Assembly: GCA_964531675.1 (NCBI GenBank)
Contig: CAZHFW010000006.1
Location: 1 to 64,000 of the forward strand
DNA: 64,000 nucleotides
Direction of reading: 5' to 3'
Origin: CAZHFW01 sp964531675
Lineage (GTDB): Bacteria; Planctomycetota; Phycisphaerae; Phycisphaerales; UBA1924
Shown piece by piece: positions 42,881-51,911 of the stretch. The notes under the pieces are model-generated. The model was not told the DNA's origin, did no database searches, and worked only from the letters and a program-made list of their open reading frames with translations. The translations under genes and the position numbers were made by a program. Numbering within the stretch: position 1 is the stretch's first letter; each line of letters begins with the position of its first letter.

Positions 42881-44721
42881 GACGCTCCGCTGTTGGATCC
42901 GTGGCGTGAGGCACACCACGTGCGCCACATCTGTCGGAGGGCCTGCTCGAACGCGCGGGCGAAGCCCGGGCCATCACCCAGAGGCGACGAGGCGAGGCGC
43001 TGGCGCATGCCCGCGCGGAGGCTGGTGAGTTTGGCGGGATCGCGGGCCAGGTCGACCGCGGTTTGCACGAAGGCCTCGTCGCTGCCGCAGGCGAACTCGG
43101 GGAGTCCGACCGCGTTGAGGAGCGAGAGGCCGACGCGTGAGGCGTGGCCCGGGCCGATGCGCGAGACGACCGGGAGGCCCATGTGCATGGCCTCGCAGGT
43201 CGTGGTCGTGCCGTGGTACGGGAAGGCGTCCAGCGCGATGTCGGCCTGGTGATAGACCTCGAAGTGATCGCGGGGGTTCGGGGTCATCTTGCGGAACTCG
43301 AGCCTTGAGGGATCGACGCCGTGCTTGGCAAACTCGGCGCGGTACGTGCGTTCGGTGAGACTGACGAGATAACTTCCCTTGAGCAAGAGCCTCGTCTGAG
43401 GGGCTGCGATGAGCACCTTGGCCCAGAGCTCGATCAGGCGCGGATTGATCTTCTGCAGCGCGTTGAAGGACGTGAAGGTCACGGGGCGATTGTGCTTCAC
43501 CGAGGGTGGGGGCTCGACGTCCGGCGCCTGCTCGGGCGGGCGATAGCACAGGAAGCAGCGCGGCAGGCGCACAAGCTTCTCGTGCGCGAACGCGTCGGCC
43601 CCTGGCCAGTCCGCGGGAAGGCCGATGCGGGTGGCGCTGTCCGAAGGAGGATCGGTCCACTCGTCCACGATGCGGTAGTCGATGGTGGGAAGGCCGGTCG
43701 TGTTGGGGTATCCAAGCCAGGTGGCCTGCACCGGCGCGGGCTTGCGGATCAGGGCGTAAAGCCCGTTGCCCGCCATGTGACCCGAGAGATCGATCGCGAT
43801 GTCAAGCGCGTCATCGCGAAGCTTCTGCGCCAGCTCCTTGTAGCTCAGGGATGCGACGTGCTCCAGACGCCCCTTGGAGGCGAGCCTCCGCGTCGTGTCG
43901 TCGTAGCGCTCGTCGCGGTGGTACATGATGGGCTCAACGCGGGCGCGATCGAGATTCTCGAGCAAGGGCTCGAAGAAGTAGGCGCACGAGTGGAGCTTGA
44001 AGTCCCCCGACACGAAGCCCACGCGGAGCGTGCGCTCCGGATCGGGCGTGTTCGTGTGAGGCGCAGGCGTCGTCTTGATGTACGACATCGCGACGCGCCC
44101 GAACTGCCTGTGCGCATCGGCGATTTCGCCCAGCGGCACGTTCGGGATGTAGTTGAGCACGTGGCACAGGTCCGCGCGCAGGTCCGGATGGTCGGGCACC
44201 GCTTCGAGCCCGCGCCGGATGACTTCCAGAGCCTTCCCCGAGAACCCCTGCATCAGGTTCATCATCAGATAGACGTGCCAGATGTTCGAGTCTGTCCGAC
44301 ACGCGGCGACGCCCCGCTCGAAGGTCGCGGTGGCGCCCTCGAAATCGTCCAGGTAAAGCTGCGCGCCCGCGAGGCTCTCGTAGGCGCGGGGCACCTGCGG
44401 GTTGATGCTCAGGAGCTGGCGATAGACCTCGATCGCCTTGCCCTGCTGCTTGCGGGCGATCTCCAGCGCGCCCTGCGCATCGAGCATCTCGATCAGATCG
44501 CGTCCCGCGACCTTGCAGGCGCGGAGGCGATCAAGTGTGAACTGGGCCGCCTCGTGCTGTCCCGCGCGGGTCTGGGCGCGCGTCAGAAGCAGGAGCCCCG
44601 CGATGTCGCCCGGCTTGCGCAGGAGCGCCTTGCGCAGGATCTCCACCGCGTCGGCGTCCTTGCGGGCTCGCATCAGCGCGGCAGCCTGATCCATCGCGAT
44701 CTGGAGCGGTGTCTGATTCAT
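42877..44721 (-). CDS. TPR / GT41 O-GlcNAc-transferase-like glycosyltransferase (copy 3 of 4)
   Basis: The ATG at 44721 overlaps the upstream stop (ATGA); 614 residues. N-terminal TPR-type repeats (about 1-210) are followed by the GT41 core: GFVSGDFKLHSCAYFFEPLL with the OGT-type His, LGYPNTTGLPTIDYRIVDEW, FTSFNALQKINPRL with the Lys, and DIALDAFPYHGTTTTCEAM plus HASRVG. The second motif has Ala in place of the Thr found in the other copies (LDAFPY versus LDTFPY). It is longest of the four because of an insert around PSDSATRIGLPADWPGAD. It is co-translated with its neighbours. Confidence 0.87.
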   Translation of the reverse strand: MNQTPLQIAMDQAAALMRARKDADAVEILRKALLRKPGDIAGLLLLTRAQTRAGQHEAAQFTLDRLRACKVAGRDLIEMLDAQGALEIARKQQGKAIEVYRQLLSINPQVPRAYESLAGAQLYLDDFEGATATFERGVAACRTDSNIWHVYLMMNLMQGFSGKALEVIRRGLEAVPDHPDLRADLCHVLNYIPNVPLGEIADAHRQFGRVAMSYIKTTPAPHTNTPDPERTLRVGFVSGDFKLHSCAYFFEPLLENLDRARVEPIMYHRDERYDDTTRRLASKGRLEHVASLSYKELAQKLRDDALDIAIDLSGHMAGNGLYALIRKPAPVQATWLGYPNTTGLPTIDYRIVDEWTDPPSDSATRIGLPADWPGADAFAHEKLVRLPRCFLCYRPPEQAPDVEPPPSVKHNRPVTFTSFNALQKINPRLIELWAKVLIAAPQTRLLLKGSYLVSLTERTYRAEFAKHGVDPSRLEFRKMTPNPRDHFEVYHQADIALDAFPYHGTTTTCEAMHMGLPVVSRIGPGHASRVGLSLLNAVGLPEFACGSDEAFVQTAVDLARDPAKLTSLRAGMRQRLASSPLGDGPGFARAFEQALRQMWRTWCASRHGSNSGAS

Positions 44722-46481
44722 GATTGAGGAACATCCTTGGCGCACCGATCGGCCCACATGCGGCGCAGGGCGGCACCGAAGGACGAAGCCAGCCTGCTGC
44801 GGTCGCACAGGCTCGACCCCAGAAGATCGTTCCGAAGCGTTCGCCTGAGCATCACAAGCCTCTCCGGGTCACCCGCCAGCTCACGCGCCCTGGTCGCCAG
44901 TGCGGCCGCATCCGCGCAGATCAGCTCGGGATGACCCACGCTGTGCAAGAGCGAACATCCGACGCGCGAGGCGTGCGCCGGTCCGGGCATGGTGAGGACG
45001 GGCACGCCCATGAGCATCGCCTCGCAGGTCGTGGTGGTGCCGTGGTATGGGAAGGTGTCCAGCGCGATGTCGACGTCGGCGTACTGGCTCAGATGGCCTC
45101 GGTAGTCGTCCGCGTGGGTGCGAAGCTCGACGCGTGCGGGGTCCAGGCCGCCGTCTTTCAGCCAGCCCAGGACGCGCTCGCGGGTTGCGGTCTGCCTGAA
45201 ATCGCACTTGATCACAAGCTTGGCGCCTTCAATCGGCGCCGCGGCCTGCGCCCACATCCGGGCCAGCGGTTCGTTCAGCTTCTGGATCGAGTTGAACGAG
45301 CCGAAGGTCACGTGCCCGCGCGTCACGCACGGCGGGGGCGCGGGCTCGTCGATCCCCGCTGGTGGGCTGTAGCACAGAAACGGCGCGGGAAGGCGCACGA
45401 GCGTCTCGGTCGCCAGGGCTTCGGCGCCGGGCGGATCGGTGATCTCGTCCACGATGCGATAGTCGATCGTGGGGAGCCCCGTCGTGTTCGGATAGCCAAG
45501 GTACGTCGCGATCACCGGCGCGGGCTTGCGCGCCAGAGACCAGAGCCTGTGATCCGCGGTGTGCCCGCTCAGCTCGATGAGGATGTCGATCTTCTTGGAG
45601 CGGATGAGCGTGGGAAGCTCCCGGAACTCGACGTCCCGGCACATGATCAGTTCGCCATAGCCAGCGAGCCGTTCGGTGACCTCGTCCCGCTTGGACCACG
45701 TCGAAAAGAGCACGTGCGAGAAGCTCGACCGATCCAGGCCCGCGAGCAGTGGCTCCAGGAAGTACGCGACCGAGTGACGCCTGAGATCGGGCGAGAGCCA
45801 GCCGATCCGCAGGGGTCTTGCCGGCGTGAAATCCAGGTCAAACGGCGGCGGCGTCGTGCGAATGTGCGCCATCGTCTTGAGGCCGAACTCCTGATGGGCC
45901 TTGAACACCTCTTCGGGCGTCACGCCAGGCATGTAGTTCAGCGTCGCGCACAGATAGGTGTCGAGCTCGGGCCGGTCGGGCATCCGCGCCATCGCTTCGC
46001 GCAGGATCTCGGCGCTCCGCGGCGCGTTCCCGACCGAGAGCTCGAGTGCGGAGAGCGCCTTCCATGTGTCCGTCAGGTGCGGATGGGCCGCGACGGCCCG
46101 TGTCAGGGCGTCCCGAGCGCCGTCCAGATCGTCGGTGGTCAGGCAGAGATTCGAGAGGTCGACGTACGCGGACGTGTGCGAAGGTTCGAGTTCGATGATC
46201 CGCTCGAGCGTACTCCGCGCCTTGGCGCTCTCCCCTGCGGCTGCAAGCGAGCGGGCGAGCACGAGCAGGATCGAGGTGTTCCGCGAATCGAGCCTGGCGC
46301 CCTCGCTCAGATGGAAGATTGCGGTGCGGTGGTCCCCGGTCTTGGCCAGCGCCACGCCGAGCATGTAACGCAGCGGCGCGTGCGCGGGCGCTTTGCGGAG
46401 CAGGGGCAGCAGCAGATCGACTGCCTTCTGAGGCTTGCCGTCCTTGACGTGCTGCGACGCGATGACAAACGGATCGGTCAC
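44718..46481 (-). CDS. TPR / GT41 O-GlcNAc-transferase-like glycosyltransferase (copy 2 of 4)
   Basis: The start is a GTG at 46481, overlapping the stop of copy 1 (GTGA); 587 residues. TPR-type repeats cover about residues 1-190. The GT41 core shows GWLSPDLRRHSVAYFLEPLL with the OGT-type His, LGYPNTTGLPTIDYRIVDEITDPP, FGSFNSIQKLNEPL with the Lys, DIALDTFPYHGTTTTCEAM and HASRVG. All catalytic-site blocks are intact, so the copy looks functional. A GTG start inside an overlap usually means expression depends on translation of the preceding gene. Confidence 0.87.
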   Translation of the reverse strand: MTDPFVIASQHVKDGKPQKAVDLLLPLLRKAPAHAPLRYMLGVALAKTGDHRTAIFHLSEGARLDSRNTSILLVLARSLAAAGESAKARSTLERIIELEPSHTSAYVDLSNLCLTTDDLDGARDALTRAVAAHPHLTDTWKALSALELSVGNAPRSAEILREAMARMPDRPELDTYLCATLNYMPGVTPEEVFKAHQEFGLKTMAHIRTTPPPFDLDFTPARPLRIGWLSPDLRRHSVAYFLEPLLAGLDRSSFSHVLFSTWSKRDEVTERLAGYGELIMCRDVEFRELPTLIRSKKIDILIELSGHTADHRLWSLARKPAPVIATYLGYPNTTGLPTIDYRIVDEITDPPGAEALATETLVRLPAPFLCYSPPAGIDEPAPPPCVTRGHVTFGSFNSIQKLNEPLARMWAQAAAPIEGAKLVIKCDFRQTATRERVLGWLKDGGLDPARVELRTHADDYRGHLSQYADVDIALDTFPYHGTTTTCEAMLMGVPVLTMPGPAHASRVGCSLLHSVGHPELICADAAALATRARELAGDPERLVMLRRTLRNDLLGSSLCDRSRLASSFGAALRRMWADRCAKDVPQS

Positions 46482-48181
46482 AGCGTCAACCCCTTGCTCT
46501 TGAGCATCGCGGCATACGCGCCTTCCAGCGCTCGCGCCAGCCCCGGCGCATCACAGAGCGGGCTCGCGAGCAGGGCCTGCGACACAGCGCTCTTGAGAAC
46601 AGCACGACGTCCAGCGTCGGAGGCGAGTGTCACCGCTGCTTTGACGTACGCCTCCGGCGTCTGCGCGATGAGATCGTCAACCCCGCTGGGCACGCGTGGC
46701 GCGAGCGCCCGCAGGATCGAAACACCTACGCGCGACGCGTGTGTGGCGCCTGCGAGCGTGACAACGGGGAGCCCCATCCACAGCGCTTCGCACGTGGTGG
46801 TGGTGCCGTGGTACGGGAAGGTGTCCAGCGCGATGTCCGCCTTGTGGTACAGCGAAAGATGCTCCGCAAGCGACGCGGTCCGCTCGATGAGCTCGATCCG
46901 GCTCGCTTCAACGTTGTGCCTGGCCAGCCCGCCGAGGATGTGCTCACGCGCAGGCCGGGAGGTGAAGCCTTTGCCTTTGAGGACCAGTCGGGAGCCGGGA
47001 GTCTGCGCCAGGATCGCGCCCCAGAGGTCCAGGAGCTCGAGATTCACCTTCGTGATGGTGTTGAAGGACGCAAAGGTCACCGGGCGGGCGTCAACCTGTC
47101 CGGCATCAACCCGTTCGGAGGCGGCTGGGGGCGAGGGAAGCGGGGGCCTCCAGGACCAGATCGGGCGATCAAGCCTGAAGCGCTGCTCCGCGATCGGCGC
47201 GGCGGCATCAAGCTCGGGCGGATCTGTCAGCGTGTCGACGAGCCGGAAGTCGACATTGGCGATGCCGGTTGTGTTGGGATAGCCGAGGAACGACGCGACC
47301 ACGGGACAGGTCGTGTGCACCAGCACGCCCAGGCGATGGCCCACAGTGAGCCCCGCGAGGTCCACGAGCACGTCGATGCGATCGGATTCGAGCTGCGCAA
47401 GCACGCTCCGGTCGTCGGTCCTGGCGATGTTGCGCCACGCGTGCGCCAGGCCCTTGAGCCTCGCGGTCACCGCGTCTTCTTCGCTCGTGGTGGCGTAGCA
47501 CGTGACGTGCACGCGCTGGGGATCGTGCGCCTGGAGCAAGGGCTCGAAGAAGAACGCGACCGAGTGCGTGCGGAAGTCGCCCGACAGGTATCCAACGCGG
47601 ATCGGGCCCGGCTCGCGAGTCCGCTTCCTGGTGATGCCTGATGTTCCCAGCATCCCTCCGAGGGCTTCGTGCTCGCGCCAGATGGCCGCGGGCGAGATCC
47701 CCGGCAGATAGTTCAGCGCCTGGGCCAGCTCCTGCTGGAACACCCGGCGTGAAGGCCCGGGCGGGACGGAGGCCAATGCTTCGCGGAGGGCGGCGCACGC
47801 GTCCTCGATCCGGCCCACTTCGCCAAGCAGGCGCGCATAGTTGCGCAGCACGTCCGGACGTCGCGGCGGCTTGGCCAGTGCGGAGCTGTACGCGCGGAGC
47901 GCTCCCTCCAGGTTTCCCGCAGCGTGGCGCACGGCTCCGAGCGTGTTCAGCGCGACGATCTCGGTCGGAGCGCCCTTGAGAAGCTCGCAGGCACGCTCCG
48001 CGTGATAACCCGCCTGGTCGAGCCGGCCCGCTTCGAAGAGCATGGCAGCCAGCGCGTGGTGCAGCGTGGCCAGGCCCGGCTCGCGCTGGACGCTCCGGCG
48101 GAGCAGCTCGATGGCCTCGTCGGCCCGGCCCTGGGCCTTGAGCGCCATGGCCTGCTTGATGGCGTTCTCGATCGGGTTCAC
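46478..48181 (-). CDS. TPR / GT41 O-GlcNAc-transferase-like glycosyltransferase (copy 1 of 4)
   Basis: It begins with a GTG at 48181, 30 nt after the stop of mrp, and is the first GT41 gene transcribed; 567 residues. TPR-like repeats (about 1-150) are followed by the GT41 core with GYLSGDFRTHSVAFFFEPLL (His), LGYPNTTGIANVDFRLVDTL, FASFNTITKVNLEL (Lys), DIALDTFPYHGTTTTCEAL and HASRVG. It is the most divergent copy in the linker (RLDRPIWSWRPPLPSPP). The four copies share architecture but differ widely in the TPR region, which usually selects the acceptor. Confidence 0.87.
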   Translation of the reverse strand: MNPIENAIKQAMALKAQGRADEAIELLRRSVQREPGLATLHHALAAMLFEAGRLDQAGYHAERACELLKGAPTEIVALNTLGAVRHAAGNLEGALRAYSSALAKPPRRPDVLRNYARLLGEVGRIEDACAALREALASVPPGPSRRVFQQELAQALNYLPGISPAAIWREHEALGGMLGTSGITRKRTREPGPIRVGYLSGDFRTHSVAFFFEPLLQAHDPQRVHVTCYATTSEEDAVTARLKGLAHAWRNIARTDDRSVLAQLESDRIDVLVDLAGLTVGHRLGVLVHTTCPVVASFLGYPNTTGIANVDFRLVDTLTDPPELDAAAPIAEQRFRLDRPIWSWRPPLPSPPAASERVDAGQVDARPVTFASFNTITKVNLELLDLWGAILAQTPGSRLVLKGKGFTSRPAREHILGGLARHNVEASRIELIERTASLAEHLSLYHKADIALDTFPYHGTTTTCEALWMGLPVVTLAGATHASRVGVSILRALAPRVPSGVDDLIAQTPEAYVKAAVTLASDAGRRAVLKSAVSQALLASPLCDAPGLARALEGAYAAMLKSKGLTL

Positions 48182-48211
48182 GCTCGGAACAGACTACGGG
48201 ATCGCCCGGTC

Positions 48212-49546
48212 TCAGGAAATGCTCAGCGTGGGCTTGCTCTGCCCCTTCCGCATCGCGGCCAGGTTGATCTGCGCTTGCAGATTCGTGACCAGCTCTTCCA
48301 GGGCCCGCGCCAGCACCAGGTCCGCGCCGCTCTGGCCCGAGAAGTTCGCCGACGGGTTGCCCTCGTCCGAGTTCTTGCGGAGCGACATCGTGATCGGGAT
48401 CGAGCCCAGGAAGGGCACGCCCAGACGCTGGGCCATGGCCTGCGCGCCGCCCCGGCCGAAGATGTCGTATTCCTTGCCGTCGTCGCCCACGAAGTAGGAC
48501 ATGTTCTCGACCACGCCCAGCACCTCGATGCCGAGCTGCTGGAACATGCGTGCGGCCCGGACCGCGTCGTCCTGTGCGACCTTCTGAGGCGTGCACACGA
48601 CGACCGCGCCGGTGAGCTGGAGCGTCTGCGCCATCGTGAGCGAGATGTCGCCTGTTCCGGGAGGCAGATCGATGATGAGGTGGTCGAGCTCGCCCCAGTT
48701 GGTCTGGTCGGTGAGCTGCTTGAACGCGCCGTGGGCCATCGGGCCGCGCCAGATCAGAGGCTTGTCGGGATCGACGAGCTTGCCGATGGTGATGGCCTTG
48801 ATGCCGTGGACCGCAAAGGGCTGGAGCATCCCGCCGTGCACCTGCTGCTCGAGGGCGTCGAGCCCGAGCATGGTGGGGAAGGACGGGCCGTAGATATCGC
48901 CGTCCATGGCTCCGATGGCCATTCCCCGGCGGGCCAGTCCGACCGCGAGGTTGATCGCGACCGAGGATTTGCCGACGCCGCCCTTGCCCGCGCCGACCGC
49001 GATCACGTGGCGAACGCCCTGGATCCCAGTGGGTCCCGCGGGTGTGGCAGCGGCCTGGCCGCTGAGGCGGATGGGTCGATGGCCGTCGCTGGGGGGTGAA
49101 GACTGGTTCATGGGTGGGCTTGGTTGTTTGGCCTGCGGCTGGGGCTCGGGGGGGGATGAAGCGGCCCCGACTGCGCCGGAATTGCCGGTCGAGCGGTGGG
49201 TGTGCAGAACGGTCCCGCCGTGATCGACGTATTCGATGATCAGCGAGTCGATGGCGACACCCTGGCCGTCGGCGGGGGCTGCGGCCCGCTTGCGGATGGC
49301 GGCCTCGGCGTCCCGGGTGAGCTGTTCACGGAGATGTGCGGGGAATGTTTGGTTCCAGTTGAACTTGATGGAGACGAAGGTGTCACACACCGCGGACCAG
49401 AGAAAGATCCCGGCTTTGACGGGATCGGCAAAACCGGGGGCCTGACCCCGGTTCGGGCTGGAGGGGTGGCTTCCGGCCGCCGATATCTCGGCAGGGATTC
49501 GGACCGAAGCCAGAGCGGCAAGGACGTCGTCTTTGGTGAGGGCCAT
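48212..49546 (-). CDS. mrp: Mrp/NBP35-family P-loop ATPase, iron-sulphur carrier homologue
   Basis: The start at the ATG at 49546 gives 444 residues. The deviant Walker A GKGGVGKS (187-194), the GAMDGDIYGPSFPTMLG block and LIIDLPPGTGDISLT are diagnostic for Mrp/ApbC, which bind and transfer Fe-S clusters as dimers. Two oddities stand out. The N-terminal MIP18/DUF59-like region (1-115) is very diverged and lacks the usual TTPACP Cys motif. The CPxC cluster-binding motif that normally follows ENMSYF (347-352) is missing; the segment reads VGDDGKEYDIFG. A Gln/Pro/Ser-rich linker (about 128-170) separates the parts. It lies upstream of the GT41 operon with a 30-nt gap. Confidence 0.85.
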   Translation of the reverse strand: MALTKDDVLAALASVRIPAEISAAGSHPSSPNRGQAPGFADPVKAGIFLWSAVCDTFVSIKFNWNQTFPAHLREQLTRDAEAAIRKRAAAPADGQGVAIDSLIIEYVDHGGTVLHTHRSTGNSGAVGAASSPPEPQPQAKQPSPPMNQSSPPSDGHRPIRLSGQAAATPAGPTGIQGVRHVIAVGAGKGGVGKSSVAINLAVGLARRGMAIGAMDGDIYGPSFPTMLGLDALEQQVHGGMLQPFAVHGIKAITIGKLVDPDKPLIWRGPMAHGAFKQLTDQTNWGELDHLIIDLPPGTGDISLTMAQTLQLTGAVVVCTPQKVAQDDAVRAARMFQQLGIEVLGVVENMSYFVGDDGKEYDIFGRGGAQAMAQRLGVPFLGSIPITMSLRKNSDEGNPSANFSGQSGADLVLARALEELVTNLQAQINLAAMRKGQSKPTLSIS

Positions 49547-49704
49547 CAGGAGTTCCGCATCGAAGGTTTGGACGTCAAAAGCTAGGCAAACCGGCAGGGG
49601 CGGGTCGCGGGATGGAAGGCCGGCGATCCAGAACTTCCGGAATTCCAGCGGCACCGACAAGGTTCTGCTGGAGAATGATCAGTCAATCAAGAGGAGTGTT
49701 CACG

Positions 49705-50592
49705 ATGGATCGCATGCTGAAGGTGGGTGTGGCGGCGCTGTTGCTGGCGGCGGGTTCCGCGTTTGGTCAGGAGCAGGCCCAGCCTGCCCAGACGACGCCG
49801 GCCACCGAATCCAAGAACGCGGTCGTCAAGCCAGCGGTGAAGCCCTCGGGCTCGCCTTACTGGATCTGGGCTGACTACCTCAACGGCCTGAAGGTCATCC
49901 GCCAGGGCGCGCAGACCAACCTCAGCGTGACCGAAGAGCAGGAAAAGACCATCCGCGAAGTCTCCCAGGAGTTCCGCACCAAGTACGCCGAGTTCATGCG
50001 CGCCAACCGCGCCGAGCTCGTTGAGCTCCGCGCCAAGCTCGGCAGCGAGAACACCAATGGCGAGTACGCCGAGCACGAGCTCGTCGAGGCCTCGACGGGC
50101 GCCGGCGTTGCTCCCAAGCAGGTCGAGCGCGAGATCAACGAGGCCGAGAAGACCGTCACCGCCCTCAAGCAGGGCACGCCCGAGTGGCAGGCCGCGATGG
50201 ACCGCTTCCGCGCCCTCCTGGCCGAGGCCCCCAAGGCCGAGGAGTACAAGGAGCGCGTCAACGCGGTCCTCACCCCCGAGCAGCGCACCGCGGTGAAAAC
50301 CCGCGCCGAGGAGTCCTACAAGAACCGCGCTCAGCGCGCTCAGAGCCAGGCCGAACAGATCAAGAAGCTCGAGAGCGTCGTCGCGGCCTACAACATCAAC
50401 AACCCCGCCATCCCGGAGCACATCCGTGAGCGCTGGGCCAAGGTCGACACCGCTACCCGCTTCAAGATGATGCGCGGCATCGAGCAGCGCCTGAAGTCCA
50501 ATGGCGGCACCTGGGACCCCATCCCCAACAAGCAGGGCACCCAGGCCACCGCGCCGGCTGAGCAGCAGACCCAGCCCGCCGAGCCCCGCTAA
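49705..50592 (+). CDS. Secreted coiled-coil protein of unknown function
   Basis: The ATG at 49705 has GAGGAG 8 nt upstream; the 295-residue protein has a signal peptide (about 1-22, ending SAFG). Most of the mature part is charged and helical (Glu/Lys/Ala/Gln-rich, residues 60-260), resembling CpxP/LTXXQ-like or Spy-like periplasmic helical proteins in general character only. A C-terminal Gln/Pro/Ala tail follows. It is divergent from mrp and ends at a strong terminator. Function unknown. Confidence 0.7.
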   Translation: MDRMLKVGVAALLLAAGSAFGQEQAQPAQTTPATESKNAVVKPAVKPSGSPYWIWADYLNGLKVIRQGAQTNLSVTEEQEKTIREVSQEFRTKYAEFMRANRAELVELRAKLGSENTNGEYAEHELVEASTGAGVAPKQVEREINEAEKTVTALKQGTPEWQAAMDRFRALLAEAPKAEEYKERVNAVLTPEQRTAVKTRAEESYKNRAQRAQSQAEQIKKLESVVAAYNINNPAIPEHIRERWAKVDTATRFKMMRGIEQRLKSNGGTWDPIPNKQGTQATAPAEQQTQPAEPR

Positions 50593-50613
50593 GCCATCCC
50601 ACATGCCTCCTCG

Positions 50614-50641
50614 AACCGGCGGGTTCTCCCGCCGGTTTTTT
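50614..50641 (+). terminator. Rho-independent terminator
   Basis: A perfect 10-bp stem (50614-50623 with 50628-50637) with a TTCT loop is followed by a T run. It ends the coiled-coil protein gene. Confidence 0.88.
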
Positions 50642-50942
50642 CATGGATATCCAACCAAGAGCTCGTTTGTTTGTGTTGTGTTCGTATTTGATATTGGACT
50701 TGTGTCTTGGAAGTTTGGAGAACCTTTGGGGAGGGGGACCGATATAGACCAGCAGCGGAGCCTTGCTCCCTTCATCCTGATCTCTCTCTCCTCCAGCGGG
50801 GCGCTGTCTAACGATGGCGCCCTGCTTGTGGTTTTTGGGCCGGCTGACACTTGCGAAAGCCGGGCCCCTGCCAGAGCCAGGCCCCTGCGAGCGCCCGGCC
50901 CGCGCCACAGCCCGGCCCGATGGGCGGCTACGCTGGCGGGTC
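50642..50942 (+). other. Intergenic region: AT-richer stretch, then 17-bp tandem repeats
   Basis: No gene is seen. Bases 50642-50730 are unusually T/A-rich for this genome (many TTTG and GTGTT steps, TATTTGATATTGG) and may hold the promoter of the epimerase/GT2 operon. The second part contains a short degenerate tandem repeat (50859-50926). Confidence 0.4.
50859..50926 (+). repeat. Degenerate 17-bp tandem repeat, four units
   Basis: Units start at 50859, 50876, 50893 and 50910, each beginning GCC[GAC]GGCCC followed by C or G. The 5' nine bases are the best conserved. The array ends 16 nt before the epimerase start codon, so it lies in the leader or at the promoter edge. Confidence 0.6.
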
Positions 50943-51911
50943 ATGAAGGGCACTGTGCTGGTCACCGGCGCCGCGGGGTTCATCGGTTCGCATGTCTGCG
51001 CCGAACTGGCGCGGCGCGGGCGCAAGGTCGTGGGTGTCGATAACTTCCACGACTACTACGCTGCCCACCTGAAGGAACGCCACGCACGCGAGGCGGGGTT
51101 CGGCGCTTCGGGCGCCATGGAGCTGGCCCGCGTCGACATTTGCGACCAGGGGGCCATGCGGTCGCTCTTCGAGCGCGTCAAGCCCGAGAGCGTGATCCAC
51201 CTGGCTGCCCGCGCGGGCGTCAGGCCGAGCATCGCCGATCCCGCGGGCTACGCGCACACGAACGTCACGGGCACCGCGGTTGTGCTCGAGTGCTGCCGGG
51301 TGACCGGCGTCGAGCGCGCCGTGTGCGCGTCGAGCAGCTCGGTCTACGGCGACTCTCCCCAGACGCCTTTCTCCGAGAGCGCCGACATCTCCGCGCCCAT
51401 CAGCCCCTACGCCGCCACCAAGGCGTCCAACGAGCTTCAGGCGCGCACGCACGTGCACCTCACGGGAATGCCTGTGGGCATGCTCCGCTTCTTCACGGTC
51501 TTCGGGCCGCGGCAGAGGCCCGATCTGGCCATCAGCCTGTTCATGCGCAAAGCCCTGGAAAACCAGCCGATCACGATCTTCGGCGATGGTTCGACCAGCC
51601 GCGATTACACCTACATCGATGACATCGTCGCGGGCGTGCTGGCGGCGGAGGAGCGCATCGCATCCCATGGCTATCGCGTGTGGAATCTGGGCTCGGATCG
51701 CCCCGTGACGTTGGCGCAGATGGTGGAGTCGATCGGCAAGGTGGTGGGCAAGCCTCTGGAGGTCCGCCGGGAGTCCAATCAGCCCGGCGATGTGACGCGC
51801 ACCTGGGCGGACCTGACCCGCAGCAAAGCCGAGCTTGGGTACGCACCAAGCACGACGTTCGAGCAGGGGCTCCAGAAGCAATGGGCCTGGCTCAAGGGCG
51901 CTGGTGCGTGA
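50943..51911 (+). CDS. NAD-dependent epimerase/dehydratase (UDP-glucuronate/UDP-sugar 4-epimerase-like)
   Basis: The 322-residue short-chain dehydrogenase-type enzyme has the N-terminal GAAGFIGSH nucleotide motif, then DNFHDYY, ARAGVRPS, ASSSSVYGD, the catalytic Tyr and Lys in YAATK, and RFFTVFGPRQRPD. The DNF-DYY and HLAARAGVR-S features are typical of UDP-glucuronate 4-epimerases. It supplies a sugar nucleotide for envelope polysaccharide. Its TGA overlaps the GTG of the next glycosyltransferase by 4 bp, so the two are co-translated. Confidence 0.88.
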   Translation: MKGTVLVTGAAGFIGSHVCAELARRGRKVVGVDNFHDYYAAHLKERHAREAGFGASGAMELARVDICDQGAMRSLFERVKPESVIHLAARAGVRPSIADPAGYAHTNVTGTAVVLECCRVTGVERAVCASSSSVYGDSPQTPFSESADISAPISPYAATKASNELQARTHVHLTGMPVGMLRFFTVFGPRQRPDLAISLFMRKALENQPITIFGDGSTSRDYTYIDDIVAGVLAAEERIASHGYRVWNLGSDRPVTLAQMVESIGKVVGKPLEVRRESNQPGDVTRTWADLTRSKAELGYAPSTTFEQGLQKQWAWLKGAGA

